From Myxococcales bacterium (GTDB lineage: Bacteria; Myxococcota_C; UBA6777): DNA of 9,056 nucleotides. The DNA is taken from the NCBI GenBank assembly GCA_027005175.1, contig JALTMC010000906.1, forward strand, positions 1-9,056, read 5' to 3'. Shown here in pieces: positions 1-6,628 of this stretch (position 1 is the stretch's first letter; every line of letters begins with the position of its first letter). Under the pieces are notes generated by a model. The model made no database searches, had not been told where the DNA came from, and saw only the letters and a program-made list of their open reading frames with translations. Made by a program: the position numbers and the translations under genes.

Positions 1-1007
1 GGGTACATTTCAATCACCCATAGCACGGGTAGAGTGAAAAGCATCACCAAAGTCATCGCAACATATGGGAAATAGCCGCCGATATGAAACATCGTTTCGA
101 CTTTAAACATCAGACTTCGAGGCATTCGCATGAGATCCCAGAATTTCTGATGCAAGACCTCACCACAGCCAATTGCCCAGCGACTTTGTTGGGAGCGATA
201 ACCATCCATCGAGTCGGGCAGCATACCGATACAGGTCGTCTCCATCGAGAATTTGATTTTCCAACCGCGTTCTTGAGCCAGCACGCTCAGCATCACATCC
301 TCGACGGCAGCCACAGGCCACCCCCCCACGTCGTCAATGACTTGACGTCGCCAAATACCTCCTGAACCATTAAACTCATTCCAAAAATCAAAGTGACTAC
401 GTGTGGTCTGTTCGACCTGAAGATGCAAGTCATATGTCGCTTCCATGACCCGGGCCAGCCAGTGTTCCGTCTTGTTAGAGTGAGTCCAGTAGGACTGAAC
501 TGCCGCAACCTTCTCATCCTCTTGGAAGAAAGGAAGATTCTTGATCAAAAAATCCACAGGGAGGATAAAGTCGGCATCAACCAATGCGATAAAGTCGCCC
601 GTTGCATGCTTCAAAGCATTGTTGAGGTTGCCTGTTTTATGATGTTTGCGCCCACCCCGTTGGAGATGTTGGATCTGAAATCCTTGTGCACTCAATTTAC
701 CTTGCCAACGACGACAAATATCACTGGTTGTTTCGTCAGTGGAGTCATCACAAAGTTGAATTTGAAGCCTATCTTTGGGATAGTCCATCAAAGACACAGC
801 CTGGATTGTTGGCTCAATGAGTTCACCTTCGTTGTAGATGGTGATCTGTACGGTCACGGGAGGAAAGCCTTCTAAAGCAGGTAACATTGGGCACTCTTTG
901 CGCCGCAAAGCAAAAAGCGTAAAAAGTCCGTGGTGTAGACCATAAACAGCCGTAAAAATAAATCCCAAGACAAAGAGGAAGCTTATCACTGAAGCAAGAA
1001 CAATCAT
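1..1007 (-). CDS. Glycosyltransferase family 2, CslA/cellulose synthase-like (3' end beyond window)
   Basis: The minus strand reads open from ATG at 1007 to the window edge (335 codons, no stop), so the C-terminus is missing. Seen: an N-terminal membrane span (about residues 2-22), then a GT-A domain with YNE (58-60), the DDSTD nucleotide-sugar motif (87-91), VDADF with the DxD-type motif D144-A-D146, an FNGSGGIWRR acceptor-side motif, the catalytic-base region V-E236-D237, and Q273-Q-S-R-W277 (QxxRW). Hydrophobic spans resume after about residue 305. This motif set belongs to processive inner-membrane beta-glycosyltransferases of the CslA/BcsA type, which polymerise sugar from UDP- or GDP-sugars and pass the chain through their own membrane channel. 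The usual TEDLDLS is VEDVMLS here; the essential Asp is kept. GGAAG lies 8 bases before the ATG. It is transcribed away from the exporter at 1652. The family is well supported; sugar and polymer cannot be read from sequence. Confidence 0.93.
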   Translation of the reverse strand, partial: MIVLASVISFLFVLGFIFTAVYGLHHGLFTLFALRRKECPMLPALEGFPPVTVQITIYNEGELIEPTIQAVSLMDYPKDRLQIQLCDDSTDETTSDICRRWQGKLSAQGFQIQHLQRGGRKHHKTGNLNNALKHATGDFIALVDADFILPVDFLIKNLPFFQEDEKVAAVQSYWTHSNKTEHWLARVMEATYDLHLQVEQTTRSHFDFWNEFNGSGGIWRRQVIDDVGGWPVAAVEDVMLSVLAQERGWKIKFSMETTCIGMLPDSMDGYRSQQSRWAIGCGEVLHQKFWDLMRMPRSLMFKVETMFHIGGYFPYVAMTLVMLFTLPVLWVIEMY

Positions 1008-1213
1008 TGCAGAATCTTCCTAATGACAGAATACCATCGATAAAACGTCAGAGCTGGAGCAGGGTCAAATGGGGTCAATGTCCGATTGGTACAACAGGCA
1101 GGACGTGAGTCCCTTCTATCCAACATGTCTGTAATCTCTTGTGCTACAAAGAACATATTCCGTTCATGCTGAAGCAAATGGTATTCATCCACAAAACCAC
1201 CAAACAAAAACAA
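1004..1213 (-). other. Doubtful small ORF overlapping the glycosyltransferase start (ATGA)
   Basis: A 69-codon frame from TTG at 1213 ends with a TGA that shares ATGA with the next gene's start, a layout typical of translational coupling. Its translation has a hydrophobic start (LFLFGGF) and no family I recognise. Against it: no good ribosome-binding site precedes the TTG, the best promoter for the downstream gene lies inside it, and the same frame upstream is interrupted by TGA only nine bases before its start. It could be a leader, a remnant of a longer gene reaching 1600, or chance. Confidence 0.15.
1040..1068 (-). promoter_or_regulatory. Candidate sigma70 promoter for the glycosyltransferase
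   Basis: On the minus strand TTGACC (1068-1063, five of six matches to the -35 consensus) is followed after exactly 17 bases by TTTTAT (1045-1040, four of six to the -10). Transcription would start near 1033, about 26 bases before the ATG at 1007. A second TTGACC (1078-1073) sits exactly 10 bases upstream, so the pair may instead be half-sites for a regulator. The assignment rests on sequence match and position only. Confidence 0.4.
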
Positions 1214-1412
1214 CGCCTGTCAAGCACAAACTATGCCATGGTGAGTCGCTACCCCTATATACAAGATTCCACCGGGGAAGGGAAGTTTTTTGGAATCTCT
1301 GTTTTTGATGGGACTGGGCATATTCATTGCAGGAACGGAAACATGTTTCACTCTCTCGGCGGGAAGGTCTCTACAATACCCGCTCTCCTCTACTAATGTG
1401 TATTGCATGAAT

Positions 1413-1442
1413 AAGAACTTGTGTAAGAAACTTGTGTATTGC
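1413..1442. repeat. Short direct repeats of AACTTGTGTA
   Basis: AACTTGTGTA occurs at 1416-1425 and 1429-1438 (period 13), each preceded by AAGA. The right copy's TGTGTATTGC (1433-1442) is repeated at 1397-1406. The cluster lies about 210 bases before the exporter start and could be an operator or simple slippage. No function is shown. Confidence 0.35.
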
Positions 1443-1651
1443 GTCAATTCCAGCAAGATCAAGTCAAAGTAACATCTGAGGAGCGATGTTTCTGAATACA
1501 TTGTTGCAAGATTGATACAACCTGGGGCAGTGAGTTGGGTTGGCTTCCGAGAACGAGCCAAGCACCTGCGAGGAAAACCCCCTTCGACTTTTAATGACAC
1601 CCAAACTGGAACAGCCCCTGTTCTAGAATTCTGTGTTGGGAGAACTGAGCT

Positions 1652-4315
1652 TTGATAGGTAAGATACCGTTAGTTCTGGCACGCTGGAGCTATCGTAATC
1701 CAAAAATAGTTATTGCATTTGGGATCGCCCTATCCATTCTGATGGGCACCTTTGCGTCACGTCTGGAGCTTCACAATGACTTTGTAGAACTCCTTCCACC
1801 CAATCTAAGTCAAGTAAAAACGATCAGATATGTGCTCTCGGAAACAGGAGGGGTGAGCTACCAAGCTGTGACAACTGTCTCTCCCAATCGAGAACAAAAT
1901 CGGAAATTTCTACGTGACATCCGCAAAAAGTTGAATCGTTTTTTTTGGGAACCGGAGTGGTCCTCTGCCCATCGTATCCAGGAGGAGTATGAACGTGTGG
2001 GCCAGTTGCTACGGGGAATTTTACGCTATAGCAAGTATCCAGATCCTCACGAAGAAGATCATCTCCGTATGCGAATAAAGCACCTCGCGAAGGTGCCGAT
2101 GGTTGACTATGCTCTGGATCGATACGACAGAAAATTCTTTGAAGATCGCCAACTGCTATTCCTGACTCCCCAAGAGTTGAAGAAGATTTACAAACGTTTG
2201 AAGTCCCAGATTGGTCAAGCAACCCACTCTGAGATGGGCCTTGATCTAGATCACGATGATAAAAAAAAAAAAAAGACCAAAAAAAAGATCAAGCTGGATT
2301 TCTCTGATATTCAGGAGAAGTACAAGAAACAACTACAGGACTCACCGAGCCGCATCGAAGTGAAGCAAGGAAATATCTACTCCAATGCGTTGATGATTCG
2401 CCCTCGTGGGGCTTCGACAGACCTGATTTTCACCCAACATTTTGTTGCTCTCCTGAGAAAGACCGTCAAGGATCTCAAGCCCAAGCAGTACAACGCACAG
2501 ATGAAGGTCTGGCTCCAAGGGGCCTATCGCAATAACTTGAGAGAGTTTGCGGGAATCAATCGGGATGTTCGCAACTCCATCGCGATCACATTTGTTTTAC
2601 TCGTTCTGCTGCTCCTTGTCTTTTTTCGTCGCCTCCGTGTGCTGTGGTTGGTACCTCTCCCCCTTGTGATGGGAACAATCTGTACCTTTGGAATCACATA
2701 CCTCACCATCGGCTACCTCACAACAGTCACAGGATTTATAGGTGCCCTGCTCTTCGGACTTGGGATCGACTACGGTGTCTTCTTTATGGATCGATACTTC
2801 CAGGAACGCCGCAACGGAGAGTCCATAGAGCAAGCCCTCGAGATCTGCTACTCGTGGGCAGGTACAGCCATTGCAACCGCTGGACTCACAACAGCCGCAG
2901 GTTTTTTCGCTCTTGGCGTATGTCGGTTTCGCGGATTTACACAGTTCGGCTTCATCGGTGGGACAGGTATCATATTCTGCTTGGTCAGTATGATGACAGT
3001 CCTTCCGGCTCTCATCGCACTTACGGATCGATGGCGCCCCATGACTCCCCCCAGCGCCCGACTCAAATCGAGCAAACTCCTCGGCCGAGCTTATCCTGGA
3101 GCCTTGGCCTTTACCATCATCGGCGTTGCTACGGTTGCTCTGTCCTTTTACACACTGCCTCGGGTCCCTTCGGAGGTGGATATGAGACGCCTTGGACTTC
3201 GAAACGCAAAAATCGAAGAAGACAGCCGACGCTGGCGACGTTTTGAAAAGCTCTTTCACAGAAATGGCATGGTCCCCATCATCTTCTTGGCTCATCAAGA
3301 GGACTCAGCACGCTATCTCACCAAAGAAGCAGCTCGACGTGGCAAAGAAGCGAGGAGGAAGCACCCGGAGTGGAAGAAAAAGGTGGTCATTCAATCCATC
3401 AGTGCCTTCGATTTTATCCCACAAGAGCAAGAGCGAAAGCTTCGAATCATTCGCAAGATACAGAGGTACTTGCAAAGAAATGAAGACGAGATTCTCGACA
3501 ACAAAGAGGCCCGTCGTGTCTACAAAAAATACAAACCTCTCTTTCAGGTAGAATCCTTCACTGTCGATGATCTGCCCTCTCACCTCCAACGAGATCTTGT
3601 GCTACACAATCGGGATGACTTTACCAAAGTCAAAGGCTATATCATCGCCATTGTCAGCGACATGAACCTATCCAATGGCAATGCTGTGCAAAAGCTCAAC
3701 AATGTACTGCGCAACACCGCCTACAAAGGGCGTCGGTATGATCCGTCTGGAGAACCGATTATCTTTGCAGAGGTCACCCGAGTGATCGAGCAAGACAGCT
3801 TTGTCGCTGTCGCCGCAAGTCTTTTGGCCATTGCACTTCTAGTCTTGCTCGATCTGCGCAACTTCCGATTAACCTTACTCGCCTTGTGGCCCCTACTCAC
3901 CGGATTGCTCGGACTCAGCATCATCCTGTACTTCTTCGACATTCGAGTCAATATGTTCAATATGGTGGTATTCCCCGCTCTGCTTGGGATTGGCGTTGAT
4001 GCAGGTGTACACATGCTTCATCGCTATCGAGAAAGACCCTCTCTCGGAACACTTGGTGTTCAAGTCGATTTAATGGGGCCTATCGCAGTCGCCTCCGCCA
4101 CAACCGTGATCAGTTTTGCCACAATGATCACCGCACAACACATGGGTATGCAAAGTGTTGGTATTCTCGCAGTCGCTGGTCTCGCCACCTGCCTGTTCAG
4201 CACCTATGTGCTGCTTCCCGCGCTTATGGAGCTGATCTTCCGCAAGTATCCCATCACCTCCAAAGAATCGGTCGAGGTACTCAAAAACACGAACGCTTCG
4301 AGCGGAACCGGATAA
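1652..4315 (+). CDS. RND/MMPL-family exporter, HpnN-like architecture
   Basis: This is an 887-residue inner-membrane protein with the duplicated RND layout. Membrane span 1 (about residues 17-36) is followed by a large periplasmic loop (about 38-305), spans 2-6 (about 308-450), span 7 (about 483-500), a second periplasmic loop (about 505-715) and spans 8-12 (about 717-860). Each half has the MMPL signature in its fourth span: GLGID373-Y374-G and GIGVD783-A-G, where the acidic residues are the expected proton-relay positions. The family uses the proton gradient to move lipids or hydrophobic compounds toward the outer membrane; hopanoid transporters (HpnN) have this form. The start is TTG at 1652: a TGA lies in frame at 1646-1648, GGGAGA precedes the TTG by about 9 bases, and the first span follows as expected. 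Loop 1 carries a lysine-rich insert (204-212) encoded by 14 consecutive A (2261-2274). The substrate is unknown; the gene converges on an Omp85-like gene. Confidence 0.93.
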   Translation: MIGKIPLVLARWSYRNPKIVIAFGIALSILMGTFASRLELHNDFVELLPPNLSQVKTIRYVLSETGGVSYQAVTTVSPNREQNRKFLRDIRKKLNRFFWEPEWSSAHRIQEEYERVGQLLRGILRYSKYPDPHEEDHLRMRIKHLAKVPMVDYALDRYDRKFFEDRQLLFLTPQELKKIYKRLKSQIGQATHSEMGLDLDHDDKKKKKTKKKIKLDFSDIQEKYKKQLQDSPSRIEVKQGNIYSNALMIRPRGASTDLIFTQHFVALLRKTVKDLKPKQYNAQMKVWLQGAYRNNLREFAGINRDVRNSIAITFVLLVLLLLVFFRRLRVLWLVPLPLVMGTICTFGITYLTIGYLTTVTGFIGALLFGLGIDYGVFFMDRYFQERRNGESIEQALEICYSWAGTAIATAGLTTAAGFFALGVCRFRGFTQFGFIGGTGIIFCLVSMMTVLPALIALTDRWRPMTPPSARLKSSKLLGRAYPGALAFTIIGVATVALSFYTLPRVPSEVDMRRLGLRNAKIEEDSRRWRRFEKLFHRNGMVPIIFLAHQEDSARYLTKEAARRGKEARRKHPEWKKKVVIQSISAFDFIPQEQERKLRIIRKIQRYLQRNEDEILDNKEARRVYKKYKPLFQVESFTVDDLPSHLQRDLVLHNRDDFTKVKGYIIAIVSDMNLSNGNAVQKLNNVLRNTAYKGRRYDPSGEPIIFAEVTRVIEQDSFVAVAASLLAIALLVLLDLRNFRLTLLALWPLLTGLLGLSIILYFFDIRVNMFNMVVFPALLGIGVDAGVHMLHRYRERPSLGTLGVQVDLMGPIAVASATTVISFATMITAQHMGMQSVGILAVAGLATCLFSTYVLLPALMELIFRKYPITSKESVEVLKNTNASSGTG
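2261..2286 (+). repeat. Homopolymer tracts A14 and A8 inside the exporter gene
   Basis: Fourteen A (2261-2274) encode lysines 204-207 and the first two bases of the codon for lysine 208; eight more A follow at 2279-2286. The tract is in frame as given. Loss of one A leads to TGA at 2361-2363 and gain of one leads to TGA at 2305-2307, so a one-base change would remove all later membrane spans. Such tracts slip during replication and transcription and are also prone to sequencing error. Confidence 0.9.
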
Positions 4316-4403
4316 TTCCTGAATGGCTCTGGTTCTGTCATCAACGTCCTTCAGACAAATCAACGGCCTTCAGACAAATCTGAATGATTCCTGAATGCTC
4401 TGG
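4315..4403. repeat. Two pairs of direct repeats in the convergent spacer
   Basis: CCTTCAGACAAATC occurs perfectly at 4348-4361 and 4367-4380 (period 19). ATTCCTGAATGGCTCTGG at 4315-4332 recurs at 4387-4403 with one G missing. Together they make almost the whole 89-base spacer a nested duplication between the two stop codons. Confidence 0.75.
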
Positions 4404-4414
4404 CTTAAAAAGCC
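4369..4414. terminator. Weak hairpins between convergent gene ends
   Basis: TTCAGA/TCTGAA can pair around CAAA (4369-4384), and GGCTT/AAGCC around AAA (4402-4414) spans the stop codon of the outer-membrane gene. Neither is followed by a T-run in either direction, so intrinsic termination is uncertain. The position between two converging genes is the main argument. Confidence 0.25.
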
Positions 4415-6360
4415 TGTCCAAACGAGAAGGAGATCCAATTAAAGAAAGGGCCGGGATTGTCTGTAAACGGAAAACCCACATCAAAGCGCAGCATACTTTT
4501 GGTGAACTGTGGAAACAGGATGCGAATACCGATTCCCATGCTTTGACGGTAAAGAAAGGGGAGAGCTTGCCCCGGTCGGTTGGGATCGCTGCCACCCCAT
4601 ACAGCTCCACCGTCATAGAAAGCGACCATCCCGAGATGAAGGGTCCACAACACGAGAGGCAACGTTCGAAACTCGGCATTAACACGAAAGAGATTCTCCC
4701 CCACAAACTGCCCACTGAGATAACCCCGCAGTCCTTGTGCGCTACCGAGCGAAGATAAAGAACGATCAATGTTTCGAACCCTCAGGAGCATGAGAGTCTG
4801 AGCATGAAATCGGCCAAACAGCAGCACGGGAGAGGTATAACGCAGGCTCGCCGTCCATTGAAGATTCGACCAAGGACCTGTTAATCCGACCTCATTGCTG
4901 CGAGGCTGCCAACGAGCAGAGCCATTGGTTGCAAAGGTGAGAATATTCTCAGAGAAGATGAAACGTTGTGAAAAGCTAGCACTGAAAGTCATAAACTGTT
5001 GGGATGGTGTGTTGAGATCCACGGCACCACTCACTCTGGCAGAGAATGAGGTGCCCATCGAGAAATCCTCTGTTAAGCCATAGCGAGAGACATTGCGTAG
5101 TTTGCGAAACTTGGTGGGCCGCAAGCGATAAGTCAAAGAGACATAAACGGCGCTCTCACTACGCGGGAGCACCTGTTTGAGAAAAAGACGCTTGATCCAG
5201 TTATCAAAAGGAAAGTTGGCAGGAGGGTCGTACTGAAACCGATAGACCCCCGTACCCACAGTGAAATCGTGTTTGGTTCGGTATCCATACGATCGTGTGT
5301 AACTGGCTCCGAGAGAGAGCTGAAGCGTATCATAAACACGTGGGACGGATCGGAGTAGACCGTCGGGGTGGAACAATTGTGCCGTTGAGAGGCTCACCCC
5401 CTTGCGTTCACCGGGAGGCGGTTCACGATCTACCGAGTTTTGACGAAAGGAGCGACTCTGGTTGTAATAAACCTCTGCGCTGAGAGCAAATGCCCACGAA
5501 GATGACAGACTAAATAAGGGTCGATCTATGCTGAGCTGAGCGTAAAACCCTCGCACACTTCCAGGCTTTGTCACAGGACACCAAACATCGGTTCGGCGCC
5601 CCACCGCCCCCCCACATAGGTTGGCACCATCGAGAAACAATCGCACCCACTCTAGCAATCGAAACCGAGAGCCACCGAGACGGGGATCATAATAAAATTG
5701 CCCCAAAGTCCACTGGTTGTTCACAGAAAAGTTGGACAAATCAAGCTGGGAGATACTGAATTCCAGCCCCAATTGTTTTCGCCGACCGAGAAAGTTGTCC
5801 TCCAAAGGAAAGAAGCCCAGTGTGCGAAGGACAGTCCCAACCAACTGAAAGTTCATGCTGATCTTGAGACTCCAAACATCCTTGGTCACAACGAGCCAGA
5901 TCACATGATCGGTTTTTTTTGATTGACAAGCCACAGTACGAACGGTGGCGAGAATACTTATACCTCGAAGATTACGTGAACTTTCATCGACTTTTTTTTG
6001 ATTCCAGACGTCACCGGGCTTGAGCAAAAGCTCCTGTCGGATCACAAAGTCACGAGTCTTGGTGTGGATAAAATTAAGCCAGCGTGGCCAGGGATCGATG
6101 GAGGCGATCATATTCTCACGAACAATCACAACACGCTCAATGATCTTGCCTTCCGGCTCGGGCTCTATCACCAGGCCCGTAACTTTGAGTGCTGCGTGAA
6201 TCAGTCGCTCTTCATAACTGCTTTTTTTCGTCGATACTCTTTTGGATGCCTTCTTCTTCGCAGGAACGTTGGCCGATGTTGATCGAGATTCTGCCAGAAC
6301 ATACCAACCCGAAAACCCCATCCAAAGAATCGCTGTCAAAAATACGATACAGCTTCTCAA
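4405..6360 (-). CDS. Omp85-superfamily outer-membrane protein (BamA/TamA-like) with one POTRA domain
   Basis: A 651-residue protein. Residues 1-23 are a signal peptide (hydrophobic core FLTAILWMGF, cleavage after V-L-A likely). A Lys/Ser-rich linker (about 35-48) follows. About 73-153 is a POTRA-like domain, with the family pattern of an isoleucine-valine strand, RDFVIRQELLLKPGD and a final strand ending in TKDVW. The rest is a beta-barrel of alternating aromatic and polar strands, with L544-R-G-Y547 matching the VRGF/Y motif of Omp85 loop 6, and a C-terminal Phe as in BAM substrates. BamA and TamA carry several POTRA domains; only one is evident here. The start is TTG at 6360: a TGA lies in frame at 6378-6376, no ATG precedes the signal peptide, and GAGG (6372-6369) is 8 bases upstream. 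It acts in the outer membrane in protein or lipid insertion or secretion; which one cannot be decided. Its convergence with the RND exporter is suggestive, not proof of a partnership. Confidence 0.9.
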   Translation of the reverse strand: MRSCIVFLTAILWMGFSGWYVLAESRSTSANVPAKKKASKRVSTKKSSYEERLIHAALKVTGLVIEPEPEGKIIERVVIVRENMIASIDPWPRWLNFIHTKTRDFVIRQELLLKPGDVWNQKKVDESSRNLRGISILATVRTVACQSKKTDHVIWLVVTKDVWSLKISMNFQLVGTVLRTLGFFPLEDNFLGRRKQLGLEFSISQLDLSNFSVNNQWTLGQFYYDPRLGGSRFRLLEWVRLFLDGANLCGGAVGRRTDVWCPVTKPGSVRGFYAQLSIDRPLFSLSSSWAFALSAEVYYNQSRSFRQNSVDREPPPGERKGVSLSTAQLFHPDGLLRSVPRVYDTLQLSLGASYTRSYGYRTKHDFTVGTGVYRFQYDPPANFPFDNWIKRLFLKQVLPRSESAVYVSLTYRLRPTKFRKLRNVSRYGLTEDFSMGTSFSARVSGAVDLNTPSQQFMTFSASFSQRFIFSENILTFATNGSARWQPRSNEVGLTGPWSNLQWTASLRYTSPVLLFGRFHAQTLMLLRVRNIDRSLSSLGSAQGLRGYLSGQFVGENLFRVNAEFRTLPLVLWTLHLGMVAFYDGGAVWGGSDPNRPGQALPFLYRQSMGIGIRILFPQFTKSMLRFDVGFPFTDNPGPFFNWISFSFGQAF

Positions 6361-6370
6361 ACAAAAAACC

Positions 6371-6517
6371 TCAACTCACAGCCAAAGTCTGGAAATCGTA
6401 AACAATGCGCCTCTCACAAAAGATACCTCCCGATCTATCTGTACCACAGAACCCAAAGGAATTTGATGATGAATTGCACAACTCATAGAAAAGGAGTATA
6501 ACTTTTTTGTGAGTTGA
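6371..6517. repeat. 10-base inverted repeat flanking the divergent promoter region
   Basis: TCAACTCACA at 6371-6380 and its exact complement-reverse TGTGAGTTGA at 6508-6517 face outward from the spacer. Read in the direction of each gene, the same TGTGAGTTGA lies just before the translation start region of both the outer-membrane gene and the plus-strand gene set. It may be a shared regulator site or a shared 5' leader element. Confidence 0.4.
6474..6502 (+). promoter_or_regulatory. Candidate sigma70 promoter for the CxxCxxC/GGDEF genes
   Basis: TTGCAC (6474-6479) and TATAAC (6497-6502) are exactly 17 bases apart. The -10 matches the consensus at five of six positions; the -35 is weak (three of six). 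A start near 6509 would leave about 27 bases to the ATG at 6536 and about 58 to the ATG at 6567. This is the best match in the spacer. Confidence 0.4.
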
Positions 6518-6535
6518 ATGGAGTCAGGAGGTCTG

Positions 6536-6628
6536 ATGCCTCTCTTTCTACAAAAAGCGGAAAAGCATGCCCTGCACCGATCAAACAGAAAGTTTGCATC
6601 TTATTTTGGACGATCAAGATCGCATTGA
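6536..6628 (+). CDS. Possible 30-residue leader ORF overlapping the CxxCxxC gene
   Basis: The strongest Shine-Dalgarno of the spacer, AGGAGG (6526-6531), lies four bases before ATG 6536, which opens a 30-codon frame ending at TGA 6626-6628. It overlaps the first 62 bases of the 154-residue gene in another frame. The peptide is basic (several Lys, Arg and His) and unrecognised. It could be a regulatory leader whose translation feeds the main ORF, or a sign that an indel separates the ribosome-binding site from the main frame. The same frame could also start at ATG 6518, which has no good binding site. Confidence 0.3.
   Translation: MPLFLQKAEKHALHRSNRKFASYFGRSRSH

Larger units (their letters stand above)
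1008..1651. other. 644-base divergent spacer between glycosyltransferase and exporter
   Basis: I find no convincing gene here. On the minus strand one frame stays open from 1600 to a TGA at 1222-1220, and after that stop continues in the same frame to a TGA at 1006-1004 that overlaps the glycosyltransferase start as ATGA. Neither part resembles a protein I know, and AGA, TTA and ATA codons are more frequent than in the neighbouring genes. Visible structure: tandem TTGACC at 1063-1078 (minus), AACTTGTGTA at 1416-1425 and 1429-1438, TGTGTATTGC at 1397-1406 and 1433-1442, and an inverted repeat TTGGCT/AGCCAA at 1540-1545 and 1556-1561. It must hold the promoter of at least one of the two divergent genes. 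No tRNA-like or CRISPR structure is seen. Confidence 0.6.

Noticed and set aside
393-875. A 160-codon plus-strand frame at the left end
   Set aside because: It is antisense to the glycosyltransferase, whose full motif set is on the minus strand.
1220-1222. In-frame TGA as a selenocysteine codon
   Set aside because: No hairpin of the bacterial SECIS type is evident just downstream, neither half resembles a selenoprotein, and the frame itself is doubtful.
1540-1561. TTGGCT/AGCCAA hairpin as a terminator
   Set aside because: The stem is six pairs without a T-run on either strand, and no gene ends nearby.
2644-3246. A 200-codon frame on the plus strand inside the exporter
   Set aside because: It is in another frame of the same strand as the exporter; the composition (Arg/His/Ser-rich) is that of an out-of-frame reading.
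2597-3298. A 233-codon open frame antisense to the exporter
   Set aside because: It lies wholly opposite a well-supported membrane protein, is Cys/Ser/Asp-rich without any recognisable motif, and has no binding site. It is a shadow of the exporter's codon pattern.
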